Part shown: positions 7,504 through 16,117 of the stretch, piece by piece
Layout: each line of letters opens with the position of its first letter
Numbering within the stretch: position 1 is the stretch's first letter
DNA from: Chloroflexota bacterium
GTDB taxonomy: Bacteria; Chloroflexota; Anaerolineae; Anaerolineales; Villigracilaceae
Assembly (NCBI GenBank): GCA_016235445.1
Contig: JACRLB010000038.1
Span: forward strand, 1 to 52,062
Reading direction: 5' to 3'
Length of the DNA: 52,062 nt
Translations under genes and position numbers: made by a program
The notes under the pieces: generated by a model
Told to the model about the DNA's origin: nothing
What the model saw: the letters and a program-made list of their open reading frames with translations, nothing else
Databases searched by the model: none

Positions 7504-8835
7504 ATGGTATCGTCTTTTCAAAATCGCTTGTCCCGTGCTTTCATTGTCGGTGCGCGTTTGTTTTTTGCGCTGACAATTTTTGCCATCCCATTCCGCTGGC
7601 GTTTGGTGATCTGGCCGCGTCCATTTTTCCCGCTCTATTCCGATTACACAGATTACCTGCTCTTCGCAAGCGACTTGTCCATGCTTTACATGCTTTTGTT
7701 TTGGGCCTGTGCTTTGCTTCTCGCGCCGCGCAAATTGAGGGTTGGCCCCTCGTTGATGTGGGTCAGCCTCCTCGGCCTGACCGTTGCTGGCTGGGTTTCT
7801 GTCTTCGGCAGTGTGGATGGGATTCTCTCGCGGTATCATGCCGTGCGCTTTGTCCCACTGCTTTTGTTTTATCTGTTCATCGTCAACGAAATTAAATCTG
7901 CAAGCTGGGTTATCGTGCCTGTGGGCGCGCAAGTTTTATTTCAAGCGGCGATTGCCATTTTGCAGGTGGCGGCTCAACGCTCTTTGGGATTGCAGAGCCT
8001 CGGCGAGTTGTCGCTTCACCCAGCCGACTCAGGAACAAGCGTCATCTTTGGGGACGGGTTCCGCTTCCTGCGCGGCTATGGCCTGAGCGACCACCCAAAC
8101 ATTCTCGGCGGCTGTATCGCCTTCGGACTTGTCCTTTTGCTGGCGGTCATCCTTCATGGAAATACACGCGCGCGCATTATTTCATCTATTGTGTTTTTAC
8201 TGTGCTTCCCCGCTTTGGTGATGACCTTTTCCCGGTCAGCTTGGTTAAGCTTTTTCGTGGCTGGCAGTTTCATGGTCGGGGGGGAGGCGTTTGCCCGTAA
8301 ATGGGATTCTGTCCAACGCGCGATTCTGCTTGGGATGTTGAGTCTGCTCGTCGTTGCGCCATTCATCCAAAAAAATAATCTGCTCTTTCAATCGCGTGTG
8401 AATTCTGGCAACATGGCGCAGGATGACCCGATGAAGGAGCGCGCGTTTTTGCTGGAGGCTGGCAATATGCTCTTCGTGGAACACTCGGCGATTGGGATCG
8501 GCCTGGGCGCGGCGCCGCTTGCGATGAGGGAACGCTTTGTTGAATTCCCGCTGAATTTTCAGCCGCCGCATTATGCGATTTTGACGGTGGCAATGGAAAC
8601 AGGCGTGCTCGGCGGAATGTTTTACCTGCTCTTGCTTGCCATTCCTTGTGTGACGGTTGTTTTGCGTTGGGAATTATTTTTGCGACGGCCCGCATTGATG
8701 GGCGCTTTTGCGCTTCTGCTCGCGATGACGGTGGTTGGCTTCTTCGATTATTACACCTGGTCTTATTCGTATGGGCGCGTCTGGCAATGGCTTGGGTGGG
8801 GGCTGTATTCTGCCGCGTTGGAAACGGCGGCGTGA
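7504..8835 (+). CDS. O-antigen ligase / polymerase family membrane protein
   Basis: 443 aa with about ten to twelve hydrophobic segments, acting in the cytoplasmic membrane. The signature around residues 195-215, YGLSDHPNILGGCIAFGLVLLL, and the later periplasmic-loop region GLGAAPLAMRERF match the Wzy_C (WaaL/Wzy) superfamily, whose members polymerise or transfer lipid-linked glycans. The start ATG lacks a clear Shine-Dalgarno sequence. Its stop overlaps the next start by one base (TGATG), so the downstream GT2 is translationally coupled. Whether it is a ligase or a polymerase cannot be decided from sequence. Confidence 0.85.
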   Translation: MVSSFQNRLSRAFIVGARLFFALTIFAIPFRWRLVIWPRPFFPLYSDYTDYLLFASDLSMLYMLLFWACALLLAPRKLRVGPSLMWVSLLGLTVAGWVSVFGSVDGILSRYHAVRFVPLLLFYLFIVNEIKSASWVIVPVGAQVLFQAAIAILQVAAQRSLGLQSLGELSLHPADSGTSVIFGDGFRFLRGYGLSDHPNILGGCIAFGLVLLLAVILHGNTRARIISSIVFLLCFPALVMTFSRSAWLSFFVAGSFMVGGEAFARKWDSVQRAILLGMLSLLVVAPFIQKNNLLFQSRVNSGNMAQDDPMKERAFLLEAGNMLFVEHSAIGIGLGAAPLAMRERFVEFPLNFQPPHYAILTVAMETGVLGGMFYLLLLAIPCVTVVLRWELFLRRPALMGAFALLLAMTVVGFFDYYTWSYSYGRVWQWLGWGLYSAALETAA

Positions 8836-10337
8836 TGGATATTCTTCAAATCATCCTCGCGCCTGTTTTGATCGTTTATTCGCTTGCCATGGCGGCGCTG
8901 TTGGTTTACATCTCCAACATGGTGTATCTCGCGTTGACGGGTTTGAAAGAACGGAAAAAATTATCGCGCCCCATGCCCGCAGTGTTGGATGAATGGCCGC
9001 GCGTGACCGTGCAATTGCCGATCTACAACGAGTGGTATGTTGCCGGGCGGCTGATCGAATCCGCCGCCGCGCTGGAATACCCGCGTGACCTGCTGGAAAT
9101 TCAAGTCCTCGACGATTCAACAGATGAGACGGTTGCGCTTGTGGCTGAAAAAGTTAAACAATTGCGGGCGCAGGGCGTGGATGTGGTTCACGTCCACCGC
9201 GAGAACCGCGAGGGATTCAAAGCGGGCGCGCTTGCCAATGGGCTTGAAAAATCGAAGGGCGATTTTCTTGCCATCTTCGATGCAGATTTCCTGCCCAACC
9301 CCGATTTTCTCCGCCGCGTTTTACCACGCTTCGACCATGCGCGCATCGCCTTTGTGCAGGCCCGCTGGGGACATTTGAACCGCGATTATTCATTGCTTAC
9401 CCTGCTTCAATCATTCTCGCTCGACGCGCATTTTGCCATCGATCAGCTTGCGCGCGCCAACACGGATTATATTTTCAATTTCAATGGCACCGCGGGCGTG
9501 TGGCGCAAATCTGCCATTGTGGATGCAGGCGGCTGGAAGGCCGACACGCTGACGGAGGATATGGATTTGTCGTATCGCGCTTTCTTGCGCGGCTGGTCTG
9601 CGCGCTACGCCGGGGATGTGGAAGCGCCCGCCGAATTGCCCGTCAGTTTTACGGCGTATCGCCGCCAGCAATATCGTTGGGCGCGCGGCAGTCTGGAATG
9701 CGCCATTCGCTATATTCCCATCATTTGGAATTCCGATTTTTCATTCGCGCGTAAATTTCAGGCAACCCTTCATCTGACGGGGTACGCCCTGCATCTGCTC
9801 ACTTTCGTTTTGATAATTCTTTACCCCTTCCTGCTTTTGTTTGCCACGAAATATCCCACCCTGCTTGCGCCTGTCGGCATTGGCTTGGTGATGAACTTCC
9901 TGGTTTTTGCCCCCGCCATGTATTTTGTGGTTGCCCAACAGCTTCTTCGCAGGCGTTGGTTTTTCTCACTGCCGCTGATCTTTCTCATGTCCATTTTTTC
10001 TTCGGGGCTGGTCTTGAACACCCTGCGCGCCGCGTTGCAGATCATGCAAAAACACGCCGTCCCATTCGAGCGCACTCCCAAATACGGCATCACCCGCCGC
10101 GCGCAGTCATGGCGTTCCAATCGCTATCAGGTTAAAGTTGACATCCTCATTTTTTACGAGTTCCTGCTGGCCTTCTTCAATATTTGGGTCTCGTGGTTTG
10201 CATGGAGCACGAATCATTTTTTGATTATGATCTATGCATTTCTCTTCTCTGCCGGATTGTTCTTCGCCTCAGGCCTGACCCTCCTGCAAACCCTCTCTGC
10301 CCGCTTCGCACTCCGCCCTAAACCTGCTTCTGATTAA
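8835..10337 (+). CDS. Membrane GT2 glycosyltransferase (cellulose/mannan synthase-like)
   Basis: 500 aa. ATG 8835 overlaps the ligase stop. One N-terminal membrane helix is followed by a GT2 catalytic domain with the full processive signature: LDDSTD, FDAD, TEDMDLSYR and QQYRWARG (the Q-x-x-R-W motif), plus FNFNGTAGVWR. Several C-terminal membrane helices follow. Residue pattern (REGFKAGAL, VQARWGHLNRDYS) resembles glucomannan synthase (CslA-like) and related bacterial beta-glycan synthases. It probably makes or extends a polymer on the inner face of the membrane; the product is not defined. Confidence 0.9.
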   Translation: MDILQIILAPVLIVYSLAMAALLVYISNMVYLALTGLKERKKLSRPMPAVLDEWPRVTVQLPIYNEWYVAGRLIESAAALEYPRDLLEIQVLDDSTDETVALVAEKVKQLRAQGVDVVHVHRENREGFKAGALANGLEKSKGDFLAIFDADFLPNPDFLRRVLPRFDHARIAFVQARWGHLNRDYSLLTLLQSFSLDAHFAIDQLARANTDYIFNFNGTAGVWRKSAIVDAGGWKADTLTEDMDLSYRAFLRGWSARYAGDVEAPAELPVSFTAYRRQQYRWARGSLECAIRYIPIIWNSDFSFARKFQATLHLTGYALHLLTFVLIILYPFLLLFATKYPTLLAPVGIGLVMNFLVFAPAMYFVVAQQLLRRRWFFSLPLIFLMSIFSSGLVLNTLRAALQIMQKHAVPFERTPKYGITRRAQSWRSNRYQVKVDILIFYEFLLAFFNIWVSWFAWSTNHFLIMIYAFLFSAGLFFASGLTLLQTLSARFALRPKPASD

Positions 10338-10348
10338 AGGACATTCCC

Positions 10349-11329
10349 TTGGCCCTGGCATTAGACACCCAACCCGCACCCGTGAATATTTCCAGCCTCG
10401 AATACGCCATTCTTGAAACCCTGGCCTATTCGGACATTTTTGAGCACCCGTTGACAATTGACGAATTGCATCGCTTCCTCACGATGTCCGCAACAAAGGA
10501 GGAAGTCCGCGAGTGTGTTGAAAAAATGGATGGCGTTGTTTCAAGCCATGAATATTATTTTCTCGCAGACCGCGCCGATATGATCAACATTGTCGCCATT
10601 CGCAATCAGCGCAGGGAAAATTCCCGCAAGGCATATCACCGCGCCCTGTTCTACGGACGCATCCTCGGCAGACTGCCATTCATCCGCATGGCCGCGTTGA
10701 CGGGTTCCCTCGCCATGCTCAATCTCTCCAAAAATATGGACATGGACTACATGCTGGTCGCCAAACCCGGCCGCGTATGGACGGCGCGGGCATTTGCCTT
10801 GCTCTTCGGCAGGCTGGCGCGTCTGTTTGGCGATGTCATCTGCCCGAATGTCATCGTCTCGGAGAATGCGCTGGAATGGAATGTGAGAAATATGTACGCC
10901 GCGCGGGAATTTGCCCAGATGATCCCCGTTTGCGGATTCGATGTCTTTGGCCGAATGCTCTCAGACAATTTGTGGGTCAATGATTTCTTGCCCAACCTCC
11001 CTCTGGACTCCGACAGCTTGCTGTCGAAGGAAAAAGGGGGCAACTTTATTTTTCAATCCATCCTTGAATACCTGCTCAACGGCAAACTTGGCAACCTGTT
11101 TGAACCATGGGAAATGTCCCGCAAGATCGCCCGCTTCAAAAAGCAAAAAGGCTACGGCGCAGAGACAAATTTCTCTGCTGATCTCTGCCAGGGTAACTTC
11201 GACCACCACGGCTCATGGGCGTTGAAGGCGTATGAAGAACGATTAAAAGCCCTCTTCCCCAGCCCTTCCCCCGAAGGGGAAGGGAGTCCCTTCTCCCTTC
11301 GGGAGAGGGTTAGGGTGAGGGCTTCATGA
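10349..11329 (+). CDS. Predicted nucleotidyltransferase-fold protein, glycan cluster
   Basis: 326 aa. Start chosen at TTG 10349 with AAAGGA upstream, 11 bp after the GT2 stop. Residues about 15-60 look like a winged-helix domain (EYAILETLAYSDIFEHPLTIDEL). At about residue 120 TGSLAMLNLSKNMDMDYMLV fits the polymerase-beta superfamily pattern G-S, ten residues, D-x-D. I know no characterised member; the reaction is unknown. The last 25 codons (PSPSPEGEG...) are written by an intergenic-type palindromic repeat, and the stop overlaps the radical SAM start by 4 bp (ATGA). Tight coupling to that gene suggests a joint role. Confidence 0.6.
   Translation: MALALDTQPAPVNISSLEYAILETLAYSDIFEHPLTIDELHRFLTMSATKEEVRECVEKMDGVVSSHEYYFLADRADMINIVAIRNQRRENSRKAYHRALFYGRILGRLPFIRMAALTGSLAMLNLSKNMDMDYMLVAKPGRVWTARAFALLFGRLARLFGDVICPNVIVSENALEWNVRNMYAAREFAQMIPVCGFDVFGRMLSDNLWVNDFLPNLPLDSDSLLSKEKGGNFIFQSILEYLLNGKLGNLFEPWEMSRKIARFKKQKGYGAETNFSADLCQGNFDHHGSWALKAYEERLKALFPSPSPEGEGSPFSLRERVRVRAS
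11258..11324. repeat. Palindromic CCCTCTCC/GGAGAGGG repeat forming a protein C-terminus
   Basis: Two adjacent hairpins, CCTTCCCC-CGAA-GGGGAAGG and CTTCTCCC-TTC-GGGAGAGG, then GTTAGGGTGAGGGC. The same family occurs between genes at 23925-23990. Here it is translated and also carries the junction to the next, overlapping gene. Confidence 0.55.
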
Positions 11330-12774
11330 CTCAAATCCTCTTCGGCCAATCCTACTATCTGCGCTTCGACCCCAAACTCTGGGATGCGATGATGCCCTAT
11401 CCGCCATTGGGGACGTTGTACGCCGCAAGTTACATCCGCGAAAAAGGCTATGAGGTGGCGCTCTTCGATGCCATGCTGGCAGAGTCCGAGGAAGAGTGGG
11501 CGGTCTCGCTCGATGAACACAAACCTCGATACGCCGTCATCTTTGAAGACAACTTCAACTACCTCTCCAAAATGTGCCTCCTGCGGATGCGCGAAGCCGC
11601 CTTCACCATGATCCACATGGCAAAGGAACGCGGATGCGTCGTCGTCCTCTGCGGTGCGGATGCAACCGACCATTACCCCGAATATCTCGCACAGGGCGCG
11701 GACTACTGTCTGCTTGGCGAAGGGGAGGAAACTCTCGCAGAATTACTGGATCAGTTGTCGGGTAAAAATGAAGCGAAAGCTGGGCTTGAGTCAATACTGG
11801 GATTGGTGTACAAATCGAAAATCGAAAATCGTAAATCTGAAATCGTTCGCCGCCCCGATATCACAACCCTCGACTCTCTCCCATTTCCCGCCTGGGATTT
11901 GGTGGACATCCAAAAATATAAAATGCTCTGGCTCGAGCGGCATGGATATTATTCGATGAACATGGTCACCACGCGCGGATGCCCGTATCACTGCAACTGG
12001 TGCGCCAAGCCGATCTGGGGACAGCGTTACAATTCGCGTTCGCCTGAAAATGTGGCCGCGGAAATGAAATGGCTCAAGCAAAATTTTGCGCCAGACCACA
12101 TCTGGTTTGCGGATGATATTTTTGGGTTGAAGCCGAATTGGGTCGAGCAATTTGCAGAGTTGCTGCGCGAGAACGATGCCGTGATTCCGTTCAAGTGTTT
12201 GAAACGCGCCGACCTGGTGACGGAAAAAACAGCGCGCGCGCTTGCGAATGCAGGTTGTAAAACCGTCTGGCTCGGCGCGGAATCAGGCTCACAAAAAATT
12301 TTGGATGCGATGGACAAAGGCGATAAAGTGGAAGATATTTATCGCGCCGCTGAATTGCTTCGTGAGAATCAAATCGAAGTTGGTTTCTTTTTGCAATTCG
12401 GCTACCCTGGCGAAACATGGGACGATGTGCAATTGACTTTGAAAATGGTGCGCGAATGCCTGCCCGATGATATTGGCATTTCGGTTTCCTATCCCCTGCC
12501 TGGCACGAAATTTTTCGAGCGCGTAAAAACGGAACTCGGCGAAAAACAAAACTGGGTTGATTCAGACGACCTTGCCATGTTGTATCACGGGCCGTTTCCG
12601 CAGGAGTTTTACCGCATTTTACATGGACGAGTCCATCACGAATTCCGTCTGCGCCGCGCATGGAAGAAACACGACGCGCGCGGCCTGGTCCGCACGCCGT
12701 ATTATTTGCTTGGCATGGCGCGGAGTGAATTGAAGTTAAGAAGCTTTTTAAACAGGACTTTCGCAAGGCCTTGA
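11326..12774 (+). CDS. B12-binding-domain radical SAM protein
   Basis: 482 aa, overlapping the previous gene in ATGA. N-terminal cobalamin-binding-like domain (PPLGTLYAASYIREKGYEV; GADATDHYPEYLAQGADYCLLGEGEETL) followed by the radical SAM domain with the 4Fe-4S motif TTRGCPYHCNWCAKP near residue 220 and a TIM-barrel core (WFADDIFGL, GAESGSQKILDAMDKG, GFFLQFGYPGE). This is the architecture of B12-type radical SAM methylases and other enzymes; substrate unknown, but a sugar or lipid of the surrounding glycan cluster is plausible. A 7-nt tandem repeat at 11812-11845 encodes a short insert between the two domains. The C-terminal residues are written by the palindromic element starting at 12755. 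Confidence 0.88.
   Translation: MTQILFGQSYYLRFDPKLWDAMMPYPPLGTLYAASYIREKGYEVALFDAMLAESEEEWAVSLDEHKPRYAVIFEDNFNYLSKMCLLRMREAAFTMIHMAKERGCVVVLCGADATDHYPEYLAQGADYCLLGEGEETLAELLDQLSGKNEAKAGLESILGLVYKSKIENRKSEIVRRPDITTLDSLPFPAWDLVDIQKYKMLWLERHGYYSMNMVTTRGCPYHCNWCAKPIWGQRYNSRSPENVAAEMKWLKQNFAPDHIWFADDIFGLKPNWVEQFAELLRENDAVIPFKCLKRADLVTEKTARALANAGCKTVWLGAESGSQKILDAMDKGDKVEDIYRAAELLRENQIEVGFFLQFGYPGETWDDVQLTLKMVRECLPDDIGISVSYPLPGTKFFERVKTELGEKQNWVDSDDLAMLYHGPFPQEFYRILHGRVHHEFRLRRAWKKHDARGLVRTPYYLLGMARSELKLRSFLNRTFARP
11812..11845. repeat. In-frame heptameric tandem repeat in the radical SAM gene
   Basis: Degenerate copies of the 7-mer AAAATCG (AAATCG, AAAATCG, AAAATCG, TAAATCT, GAAATCG) encode KSKIENRKSEIV at the linker between the B12-like and radical SAM domains. 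The same words occur between genes at 36358-36408. Confidence 0.6.
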
Positions 12775-12872
12775 AAGCGTCCACTAATCTCCACGAATTT
12801 ACGCTAATCTTTTTAAAAATTCGCGTGGATTGGCGTAGATTAGCGGACAAAAAAAGCGCCCTGCGTAAATCC
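12755..12872. repeat. Palindromic element with GGACTTTCGCA / TGCGTAAATCC ends
   Basis: GGACTTTCGCA (12755-12765) faces TGCGTAAATCC (12862-12872). The interior is a long palindrome of TCCACTAATCT...ACGAATT against AATTCGCGTGGATTGG...AGATTAGCGGA. It is the second copy of the family at 7247-7363. It begins inside the radical SAM gene, whose last codons and stop come from the element. Confidence 0.5.
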
Positions 12873-12953
12873 TATTAAATAAAACCGTTTGATCGTGGAC
12901 GACAGACCATGCTGTGTGGTCCACGGTCTATCGTCATTCCCACTGGAGACCCT

Positions 12954-13760
12954 ATGTCAATACGAAACTCCGCATTTCAAACCGTCGCTGAAGCCTACGA
13001 CCGCAATGCCGACAAATACGATGAATTCATCGAAAACAACCCCAACCTGATGCGAATGCGCCAGCGGGTTTATCAATTCATCACCGCGCGCCTGCCCAAA
13101 GACTCCCGCATCCTCGACCTTGCCTGCGGCACAGGCACAGACGCAATCTGGTTCGCGCAAAACGGCTACTCCGTTTTCGGCGTGGATATTTCAGGGGAGA
13201 TGCTCGAACGAGCAAAGGAAAAAGCGAGGGGGTTGAATCTGCCAAACCGTTTATCCTTCGAGCAATTGTCCTACACCGATTTGAAAGACGCGAACATCGG
13301 CCAGTTCGATCTCACCTTCTCGAACTTCGGCGGCCTGAACTGCGTTGCGGATATGAAGCTGGTCGCCGAGAGCGCGCGTCCACTGCTCAAACCCAATGCC
13401 CGTGTGATCTGGGCGCTCATGCCGCCGTTCTGCCTGTGGGAGTCTGCCATGCTTTTGCGCGGAAAATTCAAACTTGCCACGCGCCGCTTTGCTGGAAAAT
13501 CCACCGTGTTCAAAGAAGGCTTGAATTACCCCGTCTACTATTACACGCCGAAGCAGGTTGCCGAAGCTTGGGGCAGTGGCTTTCAACTTGAATCAATCGA
13601 AGCGCTTTCGGTCATCACCCCGCCCGCCACGAACAAAGACTTTGCCGTAAAACGTCCGCGCCTGTTCGAGACCCTCAGTAAACTCGATGATGTTTTTGCC
13701 CCGCGCTGGCCCTTCAAATATTGGGGCGACTTCACCATCGTTTCGCTGGTCCGGAAATAA
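12954..13760 (+). CDS. SAM-dependent class I methyltransferase
   Basis: 268 aa. ATG 12954 is preceded by TGGAG; the frame upstream has no methyltransferase character. Motif I ILDLACGTGTDAIWFA (residues about 50-65) and the acidic motif II VFGVDIS define a class I (Methyltransf_11/25-like) Rossmann methyltransferase; LTFSNFGGLNCV is the post-II region. The C-terminal half (KSTVFKEGLNYPVYYYTPKQVAEAW) resembles methyltransferases of polysaccharide and polyketide clusters. Acceptor unknown; location between the radical SAM protein and the flippase suggests glycan modification. Confidence 0.88.
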   Translation: MSIRNSAFQTVAEAYDRNADKYDEFIENNPNLMRMRQRVYQFITARLPKDSRILDLACGTGTDAIWFAQNGYSVFGVDISGEMLERAKEKARGLNLPNRLSFEQLSYTDLKDANIGQFDLTFSNFGGLNCVADMKLVAESARPLLKPNARVIWALMPPFCLWESAMLLRGKFKLATRRFAGKSTVFKEGLNYPVYYYTPKQVAEAWGSGFQLESIEALSVITPPATNKDFAVKRPRLFETLSKLDDVFAPRWPFKYWGDFTIVSLVRK

Positions 13761-13765
13761 TCAAC

Positions 13766-14959
13766 TTGCCCGCCAGCCTGCAAAGAAATTCATTCTGGCT
13801 TTTGTTTGCCCGTCTCACCGCGCAGGCTCTCGCCATTCTTTTTACCGCCCTCATTGCCCGCAAACTTGGCGTGGATGATTTCGGCCAGTTCTCGTTCATC
13901 GCATCCCTGCTTTTGGTTGGCAACACCTTTACCAATTTTGGCACAGATACTTTTCTCATCCGCGAGACCGCGCGCGCCAGCCAGGTGACAACCATTGCCG
14001 CGCAATCGCTTGCGTTGCAATTGCTCCTGTCCATTCTTTTTTGCGCGGCCATGCTTGCTTTTCGCAACACGCCTTTATTTCTCTATTCCCTCGCGCTTTT
14101 TCCGCTTGCCATTTTTTCGGTCAACAACGCTCTCCTGCGCGCGCTCAACCGCATGGATTTGTTCTGGCTTTTGAGTCTGCTGAACGGGGCCATTCAAATC
14201 CTTGCCGCCATTTTTTCTGTGGATGTCTTGACCCTCTGCCTTTCCCTCCTCCTCGGCCAATTCCTCCTTTCGACATTTTCCTACTTAATCTGCCGCGCCT
14301 CTCTCCCCGCCTTTCGCCTGTTCCCGCTTAATGATATTCGCCCCATCCTCAAGTTGATCCTCCCCTTCGCCGCGCTGACGATTCTCCTCGTCCTCATTCA
14401 ACGTCTCGGCATCCTGTCCGTCTCCGCGCTGCTCGGCGACTCTGCAACTGGTATATTTTCCTCCATCACCCGCGTTGTGGACGGACTCAAGCTGGGGCAT
14501 TACGCCATCCTCGGCGCATTGCTCCCCGCCCTCTCACGCGGCTCCTCCGAATCGTGGAAGAGTTTCCGCAAGGCCTTTGTTTTGCTGATGTCCGTCAGCC
14601 TGATTTTTGCCGTTGCTCTTCCTGTGTTCGCCCATCCCATTATTTTGATTTTATACGGCAGTGAATTTACGCAGGCAACGGCTTCGCTTGCTTTGCTGGG
14701 CTGGAGTCTCCTGCCGTACACGGTTTCCTCTTTCATCTCCTACAACCTCATCGCCCGCCGATTGGAAAATGTGGTTGTAAAATCTGCCCTGCTCTCGCTT
14801 GTAATCTATCTCGTTTTGTATCTCTGGCTTATCCCCTCTAAAGGATTGACAGGCGCAGTCTGGGCCGCGTTGGCTGGTGAATGTTTACAGGCCGTTGTAT
14901 TTGTTGTGTTTTACTTCACTCACCTTACGCAGTTCAATAATCCCGAAGGGATGATATGA
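13766..14959 (+). CDS. Oligosaccharide flippase (Wzx-like polysaccharide biosynthesis protein)
   Basis: About 397 aa from TTG 13766, chosen because an upstream extension to 13721 overlaps the methyltransferase and would start with charged non-membrane residues; the start is uncertain. About twelve hydrophobic segments and the N-terminal pattern SFWLLFARLTAQALAILFTALIARKLGVDDFGQFSFI are diagnostic of the PST/Wzx flippase branch of the MOP superfamily. It would translocate lipid-linked glycan repeats across the membrane before polymerisation or ligation. The last residues (THLTQFNNPEGMI) lie in a palindromic element that begins at 14918, so the C-terminus may have been altered by insertion. Confidence 0.85.
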   Translation: MPASLQRNSFWLLFARLTAQALAILFTALIARKLGVDDFGQFSFIASLLLVGNTFTNFGTDTFLIRETARASQVTTIAAQSLALQLLLSILFCAAMLAFRNTPLFLYSLALFPLAIFSVNNALLRALNRMDLFWLLSLLNGAIQILAAIFSVDVLTLCLSLLLGQFLLSTFSYLICRASLPAFRLFPLNDIRPILKLILPFAALTILLVLIQRLGILSVSALLGDSATGIFSSITRVVDGLKLGHYAILGALLPALSRGSSESWKSFRKAFVLLMSVSLIFAVALPVFAHPIILILYGSEFTQATASLALLGWSLLPYTVSSFISYNLIARRLENVVVKSALLSLVIYLVLYLWLIPSKGLTGAVWAALAGECLQAVVFVVFYFTHLTQFNNPEGMI

Positions 14960-15063
14960 ATTTTACAAGCCCTGACACCCCTTCGGGGTTGAAATGAACC
15001 CTTGCAAAAACCTATAATCATTTGACCCCTACGGGGTCTTCGAGCAAATCATGTAAGGTGAGT
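14918..15063. repeat. Repeat element bounded by an 11-bp perfect inverted repeat
   Basis: ACTCACCTTAC (14918-14928) and GTAAGGTGAGT (15053-15063) are exact reverse complements. Between them are small GC hairpins (CCCCTTCGGGG, GACCCCTACGGGGTC). The left end lies inside the flippase gene. The rest of this gene-free gap (15064-15258) carries a CGCAAGATAAATCTTGCG palindrome near 15150, related to the palindrome at 49990-50015. Confidence 0.5.
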
Positions 15064-15258
15064 TACTTCATGACGTACTGCGACACAGCGTCCCTGTAGG
15101 GGGTTCATGTCGCCCGTCTTGCGAATGGCGGTGATACCTCAAAAATACGCGCAAGATAAATCTTGCGGTACAAAATCCCGCATCGGGTATTGTCAGGTTA
15201 AATTGTTAATCTGTAAAATCTTGCGGCACAGGTTTTCATTGAGAGAAGGCAACCATCC

Positions 15259-16005
15259 ATGAAAGACAACGACCCCATCCTCACCCCCCAGGAATTACTG
15301 GCCTATCGCCGCGCGACAGGTTCATTGCAGGATTTCCCCCCGCCAGAGACGGTCATCTTTGCGCCGCAGAAAAGCCTTGCCAGTTATGTGCTTCGCAGAT
15401 ACTCCGCGAAACAAATCAAGGGATTTTTAGGCGAGTTCTATTTGCTGAAAAAATTCAACGGCAAAGTTGCCCTCTCCACAGGTTTTGGTATTGGCGCGCC
15501 TGTTATCGCGGGGTTGACGGATGAATTCGTCGCGTTGGGTGTGAAGCAATTTGTGCTGGTCGGCATGGCGGGCGGGTTGCAGGAGAATTTGTCAGCGGGA
15601 AGCATGGTTCTTTCAACGGGAGCAATTCGCGGCGAGGGGGTGACGCGTCACTATCTTCCTCCAGATGAGATCGTCGAATCGTCAAATCAAATGGTGGATC
15701 GAGTTGGCGATGCCTTGTCAAAAAAGAATATCGAGTTTTCAAAAGGCATCACCTGGACGACGGATGCGCCCTTCCGCGAACTTCGCAGGGATGTGCTGGA
15801 ATATCAGCGTCGCGGCGTTCTCGCGGTGGACATGGAAGCGGCGGGGATGCTTGGGGTGGCAACATCCTACGGGCTTTCAGCCTGCGCCGCTTTCTCGATT
15901 GTCGATATGCTTGCAGGCGGAGTCTGGCACATGTCCACTGATTTGCGGCGTTCGCAATCCAGTTTGGGAATCCTTTTCGATGCAGTCTGCGAAGCCTTGA
16001 GCTAA
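15259..16005 (+). CDS. Nucleoside phosphorylase (uridine phosphorylase-like)
   Basis: 248 aa, within the usual size of the PNP_UDP_1 family. Visible family blocks: VALSTGFGIGAPVIAG (phosphate-binding side), LVGMAGGLQENLSAGSMVLSTGAIRGEG, the ribose-binding AVDMEAAGMLGVA (Glu of the M-E motif) and a final AFSIVDML. Such enzymes reversibly phosphorolyse nucleosides to base and ribose-1-phosphate for salvage, in the cytoplasm. Base preference cannot be assigned. Single gene preceded by a repeat-rich gap; GAGAGAAGG upstream is a possible ribosome binding site. Confidence 0.85.
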   Translation: MKDNDPILTPQELLAYRRATGSLQDFPPPETVIFAPQKSLASYVLRRYSAKQIKGFLGEFYLLKKFNGKVALSTGFGIGAPVIAGLTDEFVALGVKQFVLVGMAGGLQENLSAGSMVLSTGAIRGEGVTRHYLPPDEIVESSNQMVDRVGDALSKKNIEFSKGITWTTDAPFRELRRDVLEYQRRGVLAVDMEAAGMLGVATSYGLSACAAFSIVDMLAGGVWHMSTDLRRSQSSLGILFDAVCEALS

Positions 16006-16117
16006 AACCTGTCTGCCTGCAACTCGATTTCCGCGGCGTGCGTATATCAACTGGGCTTTCAATTTCAACTGAATCGTTATAAACTGATAATAATTCCAAA
16101 ACACAGGAGAATGAAAT

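Noticed and set aside
8646-8834. Earlier start for the GT2 protein
   Set aside because: The first 63 codons overlap the ligase gene in another frame; ATG 8835 gives the normal N-terminal membrane helix and a TGATG coupling.
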